Shown here: one piece after another, positions 25,707 to 32,971 of the stretch
How the letters are laid out: each line of letters opens with the position of its first letter
Position numbering within the stretch: position 1 is the stretch's first letter
Assembly (NCBI RefSeq): GCF_027945075.1
Contig: NZ_CP116034.1
Coordinates: 2,170,001 to 2,234,000, forward strand
Direction: 5' to 3'
DNA from: Chryseobacterium sp. CY350
GTDB lineage: Bacteria; Bacteroidota; Bacteroidia; Flavobacteriales; Weeksellaceae
Length of the DNA: 64,000 nucleotides
Notes under the pieces: generated by a model
Seen by the model: only the letters and a program-made list of their open reading frames with translations
Told to the model about the DNA's origin: nothing
Database searches by the model: none
Program-made: the position numbers and the translations under genes

Positions 25707-25736
25707 TTTATAAACTCTCTAAAAATCTTATCTTTG
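25704..25736 (+). promoter_or_regulatory. aspS: Promoter TTG-N22-TATCTTTG for aspS
   Basis: Both elements match, spacing 22. The box ends 64 nt before the ATG, leaving a leader that contains the heptamer array. Confidence 0.5.
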
Positions 25737-25762
25737 CAAACGAAAAATTAGGCACCGGAGTG

Positions 25763-25797
25763 TCTAATATCTAAATTCTAATATCTAACATCTAAAA
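25763..25797 (+). repeat. Five tandem TCTAANN heptamers in the aspS leader
   Basis: Five contiguous 7-bp units, all TCTAA followed by TA, AT, TA, CA and AA. The array occupies the whole ribosome-binding region and ends 3 nt before the aspS ATG. A second five-unit array of the same consensus precedes leuS (48859-48893). Confidence 0.9.
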
Positions 25798-25800
25798 CAA

Positions 25801-27555
25801 ATGTTTCGATCGCACACCAACGGAGAATTGTCTCTTAAAAATCTTAATGAAGAAGTTACACTTTCAGGATGGGTACAAACCATTCGTGATAAAGGATTTA
25901 TGATTTGGATAGATCTTCGGGATCGTTACGGAGTTACACAGTTGGTTTTCGATCAGGACCGTTCTTCGGCGGAATTGATGGAAAATGCAAAAAAACTGGG
26001 ACGAGAATTTGTGATTCAGGTTACAGGAAAAGTTATCGAAAGAGTCAGCAAAAACCCAAATATTCCAACTGGTGAAATTGAAATTTTAGTTGAAAAATTA
26101 GAAGTTCTTAATGAATCTCAACTTCCGCCTTTCACGATTGAAGATGAAACGGATGGTGGTGAAGAATTAAGAATGAAATACCGTTACCTTGATATCAGAA
26201 GAGCTCCGGTAAGAGATAAATTAATTTTCCGTCACAAAATGGCGCAGAAAGTGAGAAATTATCTTTCAGACGAAGGTTTTATCGAGGTTGAAACTCCGGT
26301 ATTAATCAAATCTACTCCGGAAGGAGCGAGAGATTTTGTTGTACCGAGCAGAATGAATCCGGGACAGTTTTACGCATTGCCACAGTCTCCACAAACTTTC
26401 AAACAATTGTTGATGGTTGGTGGAATGGATAAATATTTTCAGATCGTGAAATGTTTCCGTGATGAGGATTTGAGAGCAGATCGACAGCCTGAATTTACAC
26501 AAATCGACTGTGAAATGGCGTTTGTAGATCAGGAAGACGTGATGAATGTGTTCGAAGGAATGACGAAAACCCTGATTAAAGATATTACTGGTCAGGAATT
26601 CGGAACTTTCCCAAGAATGACGTTCGCTGATGCAATGCAGAAATACGGAAACGACAAACCGGATATCCGTTTCGGAATGGAATTCGTGGAGTTGAACGAT
26701 TTAGTAAAAGGAAAAGATTTTAAAATATTTGATGACGCAGAATTGGTTGTCGGAATCAATGTTGAAGGTTGTGCCGATTATACAAGAAAGCAGATCGATG
26801 AGCTCGTTGACTGGGTTAAAAGACCTCAGATCGGAGCTTCAGGAATGGTTTGGGCTAAATTCCAGAATGACGGTGTGAAAACATCTTCGGTAAATAAATT
26901 CTATAACGAGGAAGATTTAGCAAAAATCATTGAGAAATTTGGAGCGAAAGAAGGCGATTTAATGTTGATTCTTTCAGGAAACGAGCACAAAGTAAGAACC
27001 CAACTTTCCGCTTTGAGAATGGAGCTCGGAAATCGTTTAGGATTAAGAAAAGGAAATGTTTTCGCACCACTTTGGGTTGTCGATTTCCCGTTATTGGAAT
27101 TTGACGAAGAAAGCGGACGTTACCATGCAATGCACCACCCTTTCACTTCTCCAAAACCAGAAGATATCCATTTACTGGAAACTGATCCAGGAAAAGCAAG
27201 AGCCAACGCTTACGATATGGTTTTGAACGGAAACGAAATCGGTGGTGGTTCCATCAGAATTTTCGACAGAGATTTACAGTCAAGAATGTTTGACTTATTA
27301 GGATTTACAAAAGAAGAAGCAGAAGCTCAATTCGGATTCTTAATGAATGCCTTCAAATACGGAGCGCCGCCTCACGGTGGTTTAGCCTTCGGATTTGACC
27401 GTTTGGTAGCGATTCTTGACGGAAATGAAGTGATCAGAGATTATATCGCTTTCCCTAAGAATAATTCAGGGCGAGATGTAATGATCGACGCTCCGGCTGC
27501 GATTGCGAATGAACAGCTCGATGAACTGGAACTGAAATTAAATTTAAAAGCATAA
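25801..27555 (+). CDS. aspS: Aspartate--tRNA ligase
   Basis: 584 residues, the bacterial type with an extra domain in the middle. An N-terminal OB-fold anticodon-binding domain (about 1-105) is followed by the class II catalytic core with motif 2 [18 protein letters not shown] and motif 3 [14 protein letters not shown] near the C-terminus. It charges tRNA-Asp with aspartate. The start is the ATG right after the heptamer array; [19 protein letters not shown] fits the family N-terminus. A terminator follows. Confidence 0.97.
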   Translation: MFRSHTNGELSLKNLNEEVTLSGWVQTIRDKGFMIWIDLRDRYGVTQLVFDQDRSSAELMENAKKLGREFVIQVTGKVIERVSKNPNIPTGEIEILVEKLEVLNESQLPPFTIEDETDGGEELRMKYRYLDIRRAPVRDKLIFRHKMAQKVRNYLSDEGFIEVETPVLIKSTPEGARDFVVPSRMNPGQFYALPQSPQTFKQLLMVGGMDKYFQIVKCFRDEDLRADRQPEFTQIDCEMAFVDQEDVMNVFEGMTKTLIKDITGQEFGTFPRMTFADAMQKYGNDKPDIRFGMEFVELNDLVKGKDFKIFDDAELVVGINVEGCADYTRKQIDELVDWVKRPQIGASGMVWAKFQNDGVKTSSVNKFYNEEDLAKIIEKFGAKEGDLMLILSGNEHKVRTQLSALRMELGNRLGLRKGNVFAPLWVVDFPLLEFDEESGRYHAMHHPFTSPKPEDIHLLETDPGKARANAYDMVLNGNEIGGGSIRIFDRDLQSRMFDLLGFTKEEAEAQFGFLMNAFKYGAPPHGGLAFGFDRLVAILDGNEVIRDYIAFPKNNSGRDVMIDAPAAIANEQLDELELKLNLKA

Positions 27556-27560
27556 ATTAG

Positions 27561-27586
27561 AAGCGGAGATTTTTTCTCCGCTTTTA
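27561..27586 (+). terminator. Intrinsic terminator after aspS
   Basis: AAGCGGAGA/TCTCCGCTT stem with a T-only loop and T-rich tail, 5 nt after the aspS stop. Confidence 0.8.
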
Positions 27587-27592
27587 TTATTA

Positions 27593-28147
27593 ATTAAAAA
27601 GATTGCTGACGAAATTCTAACTTACAACACTCCAAATTCAGAACAGATTTTAAGAAAAATAAATCAATATGAGTTCAGACGACAATGGAAAAATAATCTC
27701 AAAAAAAACAATAAAAATCTTTATTGGGGAATAACATTTATTGTATTTGGAATTATTACTGTGCTTCCTAAAAATTATACTTTTTCAGGTTTCTTTTTCG
27801 GATTTGCTTTAGCCTCAGTTTCATCACATTTCAACTATCTGTCTCAATACAAAAAAATTAAAAAAAATTTTCACGATAAATTAGATCAAGAGATTTCCGA
27901 TCTCAAGATAAATTCCAACGATGTAATTTGGGAATTCACTCCGACACATTTTGGTTTTAAAAATTATAAATCTGAATATAATTTTATCTGGAAGGAAATC
28001 ACTTACTGTATTTTAGATGACCAATATCTTTATATCACAGCTTCTTCGTTTATTAATTTCATTTTAGATAAAATCAATATTGATGAAGAAAATCTTAAAA
28101 AAACGATAGATTATTTAGAAAGCAAGTCGCTTTTAAGAGAAATCTAA
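27593..28147 (+). CDS. YcxB-like membrane protein, no ATG start (possible pseudogene)
   Basis: The frame is open well before the first GTG (27761). Read from 27593 it gives about 184 residues: a polar N-terminus (KKIADEILTYNTPNSEQILR), two membrane helices (YWGITFIVFGIITV, then FSGFFFGFALASVS) and a soluble C-terminal domain (FGFKNYKSEYNFIWKEITY). This matches the layout of the gene at 31556-32089 and the YcxB-like family. Starting at the GTG would remove the N-terminus and the first helix. The codon at 27593 is ATT, one base from ATG, followed by AAA AAG. Either ATT is used, or the start has been lost. No promoter box is seen and a terminator lies just upstream. Function unknown. Confidence 0.55.
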   Translation: MKKIADEILTYNTPNSEQILRKINQYEFRRQWKNNLKKNNKNLYWGITFIVFGIITVLPKNYTFSGFFFGFALASVSSHFNYLSQYKKIKKNFHDKLDQEISDLKINSNDVIWEFTPTHFGFKNYKSEYNFIWKEITYCILDDQYLYITASSFINFILDKINIDEENLKKTIDYLESKSLLREI

Positions 28148-28204
28148 TCTTAATGCATAATATCCCACGGCACAATCATTGTATTTTCTTTGAAAAGTAA
28201 GACA

Positions 28205-28990
28205 ATGAAAGCAATTTGGAACGGTGCCATTGGTTTTGGCCTAGTTAATATTCCTGTGAAGATTTATTCTGCGACGGAAACCAGCAAACTGGATCTTGAT
28301 ATGCTGGATAAATCTGATTTTTCAAATATAAAATTCAAGAGAGTTAACGAAAAAACAGGTAAGGAAGTCAAGTGGGCAAATATCGTAAAAGGTTATCTGA
28401 TGGACGATAAATACGTCATTCTTGAAGATGAAGATTATGAAGCCGCAAGTCCGGAGAAAACAAAAATTCTTTCTATAGAGCATTTCGTAAAAGAAGTAGA
28501 AGTAGATTCGGTCTATTTTGAAACTCCTTATTTTCTAGAGCCACAAAAAAATGGTGAAAATGCTTACCGTCTTTTAATCAAAGCATTGCAACAGACAAAA
28601 ATGGTAGGCATCGGGACGTTTGTTCTGCGTGATACCGAAGCAATTGGTATGATTCGACCGTACAGTGATGATGTTTTGGTTTTAAATAGACTGCGTTTTG
28701 ATCAGGAAATAAGAGATTACAAACAACTGAAAATTCCAGCCAAAAAAGCTCCGAAGCCCGCCGAACTCAAAATGGCGAAAAATCTGATCGAACAACTTTC
28801 AGAACCTTTTGACCCGAAATTCTACAAGAATACATATTCCGAAGAACTGCTTAAAATCATCAAGAAAAAAGCAAAAGGAAAATCTGTAAAACTCAAAAAA
28901 TCTGAGCCTGCAAAACAAGGTAAAGTGATCGACTTGATGGCACAATTAAAAGCCAGTCTGCAAACTCCGAAATCTAAAAATGCATCCTGA
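28205..28990 (+). CDS. ku: Ku protein for non-homologous end joining
   Basis: 261 residues. MKAIWNGAIGFGLVNIPVKIYSAT is the classic bacterial Ku N-terminus, and the core beta-barrel continues to about 200 with a Lys-rich C-terminal tail (KKKAKGKSVKLKKSEPAKQG). Ku homodimers bind double-strand DNA ends and recruit LigD. An in-frame TTG at 28190 would add five residues, but the ATG at 28205 fits the family exactly. The stop is 2 bp before the phosphoesterase gene, so ku and ligD form one operon. The expected TAnnTTTG box was not found immediately upstream. Confidence 0.95.
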   Translation: MKAIWNGAIGFGLVNIPVKIYSATETSKLDLDMLDKSDFSNIKFKRVNEKTGKEVKWANIVKGYLMDDKYVILEDEDYEAASPEKTKILSIEHFVKEVEVDSVYFETPYFLEPQKNGENAYRLLIKALQQTKMVGIGTFVLRDTEAIGMIRPYSDDVLVLNRLRFDQEIRDYKQLKIPAKKAPKPAELKMAKNLIEQLSEPFDPKFYKNTYSEELLKIIKKKAKGKSVKLKKSEPAKQGKVIDLMAQLKASLQTPKSKNAS

Positions 28991-28992
28991 TT

Positions 28993-29592
28993 ATGGCACT
29001 AAAAGATTATAACGACAAACGAAGATTCGACGAAACTACTGAACCTAAGGGAAAAACAAAAAAAAGTGAGGACAAACTTATTTTTGTGATTCAGAGACAT
29101 GCTGCATCAAGACTTCATTATGATTTTAGATTAGAAATGGAAGGAGTTTTGAAAAGTTGGGCCGTTCCTAAAGGTCCGTCTCTAAATCCTGATGACAAAA
29201 GACTTGCAATGATGGTTGAAGATCACCCTTACGATTATAAAGATTTTGAAGGAAATATACCAGAAGGTAATTACGGAGCTGGCCAGGTGGAAGTTTGGGA
29301 TAGTGGGACTTACGAGCCTTTGGACGATCAAAGTAAACTTTCTGATGAGAAAGAATTATTAAAAGAACTTAAAGCGGGTTCATTAAAATTCATATTGCAC
29401 GGAAAGAAATTAAAAGGTGAATTTGCTTTAGTGAAAATGAAAAATGCCGAAAATAATTCTTGGTTACTCATAAAACACAAAGACAAATATGCTTTAGAAA
29501 GCTATGACGCGGAAGAAAATACGGCAAAAAATTCGGAGGTAACGAAATTTTTAGAGGAAAAAAAAAGCCTAAAAAGCAGCAAAAAAAAGTAA
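28993..29592 (+). CDS. ligD: LigD 3'-phosphoesterase domain protein
   Basis: 199 residues. The phosphoesterase (PE) domain is recognised by FVIQRHAASRLHYDFRLEM, LKSWAVPKGPSLNP and EDHPYDYKDFEGNIPEGNYG, which contain the conserved His/Asp/Arg residues that trim 3' ends. In Pseudomonas LigD this is the first domain of one PE-ligase-polymerase chain; here it ends with a Lys-rich tail and a stop at 29590. The last codons contain A9 (29558-29566) and A8 (29581-29588). A -1 shift at either leads without interruption into the ligase frame, so this may be the first part of a frameshifted LigD. The start ATG is 2 bp after ku. Confidence 0.92.
   Translation: MALKDYNDKRRFDETTEPKGKTKKSEDKLIFVIQRHAASRLHYDFRLEMEGVLKSWAVPKGPSLNPDDKRLAMMVEDHPYDYKDFEGNIPEGNYGAGQVEVWDSGTYEPLDDQSKLSDEKELLKELKAGSLKFILHGKKLKGEFALVKMKNAENNSWLLIKHKDKYALESYDAEENTAKNSEVTKFLEEKKSLKSSKKK
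29558..29592 (+). promoter_or_regulatory. Candidate -1 frameshift or slippage site joining LigD parts
   Basis: Two A-runs: A9 at 29558-29566, read A_AAA_AAA in the upstream frame, and A8 plus G at 29581-29589, read A_AAA_AAG, followed directly by the TAA at 29590. A_AAA_AAG is the heptamer used in E. coli dnaX. Shifting -1 continues VNSDLKPQFQRFNSLVDEKK into the ligase domain. No strong downstream hairpin is obvious to me; AGAGGA at 29553-29558 is a weak Shine-Dalgarno-like element. Confidence 0.45.
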
Positions 29593-29630
29593 ATTCTGAT
29601 CTCAAACCACAATTTCAACGATTTAACTCT

Positions 29631-31526
29631 TTGGTAGACGAGAAAAAACTAAAGACTTTTATTAAACCAATGCTTGCTAAACCGCACGAGAAAGCGTTTG
29701 ACGATGAAGATTGGGTTTTTGAAATCAAGTGGGATGGTTATCGCGCGATTGCTGATCTAAGCAAAAAACAACCACTTTTCTATTCCCGAAACGGCATTTC
29801 TTTCTTATCAAAATTTGACAAAGTTTCTAATGATTTTGGAAATCAGAAGCATAAGATGATTCTTGATGGCGAAATTGTTGCCTTTGATGAAAATGGAAAA
29901 CCGAGCTTTCAGATGCTTCAACAAATTGGCGATAATCCTGATCTCGCTTTAGTGTATCAGGTTTTTGACCTGCTCTGGCTCAATGGTCATTCTACGGAAG
30001 AGCTTCCGCTTTTACAAAGAAAAGAACTTTTAAAAGATGCTTTAGTAGAAACTGATGTCATTAAATACTGTGATCATATCCCGGAAAAAGGTATTGAATT
30101 TTTTGATCAGATGAAGGAAATGCAACTCGAAGGAATGATCGCCAAAAAAGCTGACAGCCAGTATCTTGAAAACAGCAGAAGTACAGATTGGCTTAAAATA
30201 AAATTCACCAACACAGAAGAAGTTATCATTTGTGGATTTACAGAGCCGCGTGGCTCGCGGGAAGGTTTTGGAGCACTAATTTTAGGGAAATATATTGACG
30301 AAAAACTCACCTATTCAGGACACACAGGAACAGGATTTAATAATGAATCTTTACACGCTCTCCATCAAAGACTTCTAAAGTTGGTAACAAAAAACTCTCC
30401 CTTTGAAGAGACACCTAAGACCAATATGCCGGTAACCTGGATAAAACCGGAATTAGTTTGTGAAATAAAATACTCTGAAATTACGAATGATGGAATTTTC
30501 CGTCATCCCGTTTTTGTTGCAGTACGCGAAGACAAAAACCCTGAAGAAGTAAACGAAAAACCTAAAGAAATGAAAGCTAAGATTCAACCAAAGAAAAATG
30601 AAATCTCTGAAAATGATACAGAAATTACATTGAACCGCCATAAGGTAAAACTTACCAATCAAAACAAAATTTATTTTCCGAAAGATGGCGTTACAAAAGG
30701 CGAAATTATAGATTATTATCAATCTGTAGCAGACTATATTTTGCCTCATCTAAAAAATCGTCCGCTTTCTCTCAATCGTTTTCCGAACGGAATTGATCAT
30801 CAGAGTTTTTATCAAAAAGATGCGAGTGACAACATTCCAGAATGGATAAAAACGACGGAGGTTTACTCAGAATCTAATGATAAGTACATCGATTATATTT
30901 ACTGTAATGACAAAGCAACTTTGGCTTATCTGAACAATTTGGGTTGTATTGATCTCAATCCCTGGAACAGCTCACTGCCTGATTTGGATCATCCTGATTT
31001 TATGGTTTTAGATCTCGATCCCTCGAAGAAAAATAGTTTTGATGATGTGATTGAAACCGCTTTGCAAGTGAACGAGGTTTTAAATTCTATCAAAATTAAA
31101 GGATATTGTAAGACTTCCGGGAGTACAGGAATTCATGTTTACATTCCGATGGGCGGAAAATACGATTTTGATCAGGTAAAAGATTTCGCACATATTTTAA
31201 TGAAACAAGTCAATGAAAAGTTGCCGAAAATCACCACTTTAGAAAGAAGTCTGCAAAAAAGAGATGATAAAAAAATCTATCTCGATTATCTTCAAAACAG
31301 AACCGGACAAACTTTGGCAAGCGTATACAGTATAAGACCAAAAGATGGAGCCTCTGTCTCAATGCCTTTAGAATGGGATGAAGTTAAAAAGGGATTGAAG
31401 CCGACTGATTTCAATATTGAAAATGCTCTCGAAAGAATAAAAGCGAAGGGAGATTTGTTTAAACCGGTTTTAGGAAAGGGGATTGATATGATGAAGGCGT
31501 TGGAATTATTGCAGGATGAAGAGTAA
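29631..31526 (+). CDS. ligD: LigD ATP-dependent DNA ligase and polymerase domains
   Basis: 631 residues from a TTG codon. The ligase domain comes first: PMLAKP, then the adenylation motif FEIKWDGYRA with nucleophile K33, LDGEIVAFD, EGMIAKKADS and WLKIK. After a charged linker (about 310-340) comes the primase-like polymerase domain (EITLNRHKVKLTNQNKIYFP onward) with its metal site in FMVLDLDPS. It fills and seals ends held by Ku. The frame has no ATG or GTG before the conserved PMLA motif and is open upstream across the end of the PE gene, so independent initiation at TTG is doubtful. Fusion by -1 shift would give a PE-ligase-polymerase chain of about 840 residues, the usual LigD size. Confidence 0.92.
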   Translation: MVDEKKLKTFIKPMLAKPHEKAFDDEDWVFEIKWDGYRAIADLSKKQPLFYSRNGISFLSKFDKVSNDFGNQKHKMILDGEIVAFDENGKPSFQMLQQIGDNPDLALVYQVFDLLWLNGHSTEELPLLQRKELLKDALVETDVIKYCDHIPEKGIEFFDQMKEMQLEGMIAKKADSQYLENSRSTDWLKIKFTNTEEVIICGFTEPRGSREGFGALILGKYIDEKLTYSGHTGTGFNNESLHALHQRLLKLVTKNSPFEETPKTNMPVTWIKPELVCEIKYSEITNDGIFRHPVFVAVREDKNPEEVNEKPKEMKAKIQPKKNEISENDTEITLNRHKVKLTNQNKIYFPKDGVTKGEIIDYYQSVADYILPHLKNRPLSLNRFPNGIDHQSFYQKDASDNIPEWIKTTEVYSESNDKYIDYIYCNDKATLAYLNNLGCIDLNPWNSSLPDLDHPDFMVLDLDPSKKNSFDDVIETALQVNEVLNSIKIKGYCKTSGSTGIHVYIPMGGKYDFDQVKDFAHILMKQVNEKLPKITTLERSLQKRDDKKIYLDYLQNRTGQTLASVYSIRPKDGASVSMPLEWDEVKKGLKPTDFNIENALERIKAKGDLFKPVLGKGIDMMKALELLQDEE

Positions 31527-31539
31527 ATCTATATTTTTG
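31509..31539 (+). promoter_or_regulatory. Promoter TTG-N20-TATTTTTG for the second YcxB-like gene
   Basis: Lies across the last codons of ligD. Spacing of 20 fits; the box ends 16 nt before the ATG at 31556. Confidence 0.45.
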
Positions 31540-31555
31540 CAAAAATAAAATGTAC

Positions 31556-32089
31556 ATGGTTACTCCTCTACAAATATTTATCACTTTTGATGAAAAAATT
31601 GCTAAAAGACAAATGGAAAAATACTTTTTCCATTCCTGGAAAAAGAAATTACCTACCTTAATAAAGAATTTTTTCTTTATAGTTTTATTTTTAAGTATTA
31701 TTGATAGTATTTTTAAAAGCGATAGAAGCAGGATTGATTTTTTAAGGTTTATTGGGATTTTTGTGGTCATTTTTTGCCTTATCTATCTTTCCATATTCTT
31801 ATTTAATAAAGCAAACTATAATTCTAAGATACAAAAACACATAGCTGAACTAAAAGAATTTAACCCTATTACAGAACTGTACCTTGATGAAAATTCATTT
31901 TATATTAGAAGCGAGCAGTACGATATAAGAAGTATTTGGAAATATGTTTCCTACGAGGTTTCTGGAAAAGCCATCTATATCACTGCGCAAATGGGATCTC
32001 CTTTCACTTACATTGTAAACCAAGAAGAAACTGATAAATATCAAAATATCATAGATTTTTTAAAGAACAAATCTACTTTAAAAAAGTAA
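31556..32089 (+). CDS. YcxB-like membrane protein
   Basis: 177 residues beginning MVTPLQIFITFDEKIAKRQM. The ATG at 31550 would add only two residues but lies closer to the promoter box. Two membrane helices (about 35-55 and 65-90) follow a polar N-terminus, then a soluble C-terminal domain (LYLDENSFYIRSEQYDIRSIWKYVSYEV) of the YcxB type. It resembles the gene at 27593-28147 in layout, and the pair flanks the ku/ligD operon. Its stop codon abuts the stop of the convergent SDR gene with no spacer. Confidence 0.72.
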   Translation: MVTPLQIFITFDEKIAKRQMEKYFFHSWKKKLPTLIKNFFFIVLFLSIIDSIFKSDRSRIDFLRFIGIFVVIFCLIYLSIFLFNKANYNSKIQKHIAELKEFNPITELYLDENSFYIRSEQYDIRSIWKYVSYEVSGKAIYITAQMGSPFTYIVNQEETDKYQNIIDFLKNKSTLKK

Positions 32090-32821
32090 TCACGGCAACT
32101 TAGCCACCAAATTCTCCGGCAACATTTTTAAAATAAAGTAAATCATTTTCCATTTAAAATTGGGAACGATAGTGAAAGAATTTCCGGCATTAACGATATG
32201 TTTTGCAACATAATCAGGTTCCATCAGAAGATTTTTATTTAAATCTAATCCGGCGTTGATTTTCGTATTAATATATCCGCTCACCAAAACGTTAACTTTA
32301 ATATTTCTTTGCGCTAATTCCTGTCTTAAACCCGCCAAATAAGTAGTAAAAGCAGCTTTTGTACTTCCATAAACAAAATTACTCTTTCGCCCTCTAACAC
32401 CTGAAAGCGAAGACAATCCGATAATTCTTTCTAAATTTTTATTGTTTTCGTCCGTGGCAATAATATTCAGAATAGAAACCGCTCCCATGTAGTTGACCGT
32501 TATCATTTGTTGAGTGTTTTTAAAATCATTCAACGCGTCTGTATTTTCCACTAAAAATCCGGCAGCGTAAATAACAATATGAGGCTTTCTAGGAAGTTCA
32601 TTATAAAATCTTTGATGTGAATCAAAATCTGCTGCATCAAAATACAAAACTGTAATTAGCGAAACTAAATTGTTTTTAATGGAAAATTCAAGCAGAGCAT
32701 CGGTATTTCTGGAAGCTGCAATAACCGCAAAACCTTTTTCGATATATTGTAAAATACACTGCTTGGCAACATCAGAATTGGCACCGAGAATAAGAACGGT
32801 TTTATTTGTGTTTTGATTCAT
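32090..32821 (-). CDS. Short-chain dehydrogenase/reductase
   Basis: 243 residues. The Rossmann cofactor motif is the variant LILGANSDVAKQC (residues about 10-22), with catalytic Ser in IGLSSLSGVRG, YGSTKAAF carrying the YxxxK pair, and a C-terminal hydrophobic segment MIYFILKMLPENLVAKLP. It uses NAD(P)H; the substrate is unknown. Similar enzymes with a hydrophobic tail act on lipids or sugar-lipids. A well-matched promoter ends only 4 nt before the ATG, suggesting a leaderless or almost leaderless mRNA. Confidence 0.9.
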   Translation of the reverse strand: MNQNTNKTVLILGANSDVAKQCILQYIEKGFAVIAASRNTDALLEFSIKNNLVSLITVLYFDAADFDSHQRFYNELPRKPHIVIYAAGFLVENTDALNDFKNTQQMITVNYMGAVSILNIIATDENNKNLERIIGLSSLSGVRGRKSNFVYGSTKAAFTTYLAGLRQELAQRNIKVNVLVSGYINTKINAGLDLNKNLLMEPDYVAKHIVNAGNSFTIVPNFKWKMIYFILKMLPENLVAKLP

Positions 32822-32825
32822 CGGG

Positions 32826-32856
32826 CAAAGATATTTTTTAAAGACAAGTTTAGCAA
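32826..32856 (-). promoter_or_regulatory. Promoter TTG-N20-TATCTTTG directly before the SDR start codon
   Basis: Both elements match (the upstream one as TTTG). Only 4 nt separate the box from the ATG at 32821, whereas 20-26 nt is usual in this window. Confidence 0.55.
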
Positions 32857-32971
32857 ATCTAAGAAATGATTAAGCAGAAGATTCACATTTTTATTCACAA
32901 ATAAGCACGAATATTTTACCAGCCTCTTTTAATTTATGTCTGAAAATCTTAACTAATAGAAGTGATTTTAA

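Noticed and set aside
27669..27734. ATG with a 21-codon frame (MSSDDNGKIISKK) upstream of the YcxB-like gene
   Set aside because: Short, in a different frame, and the overlapping frame has the helix and domain features of the family.
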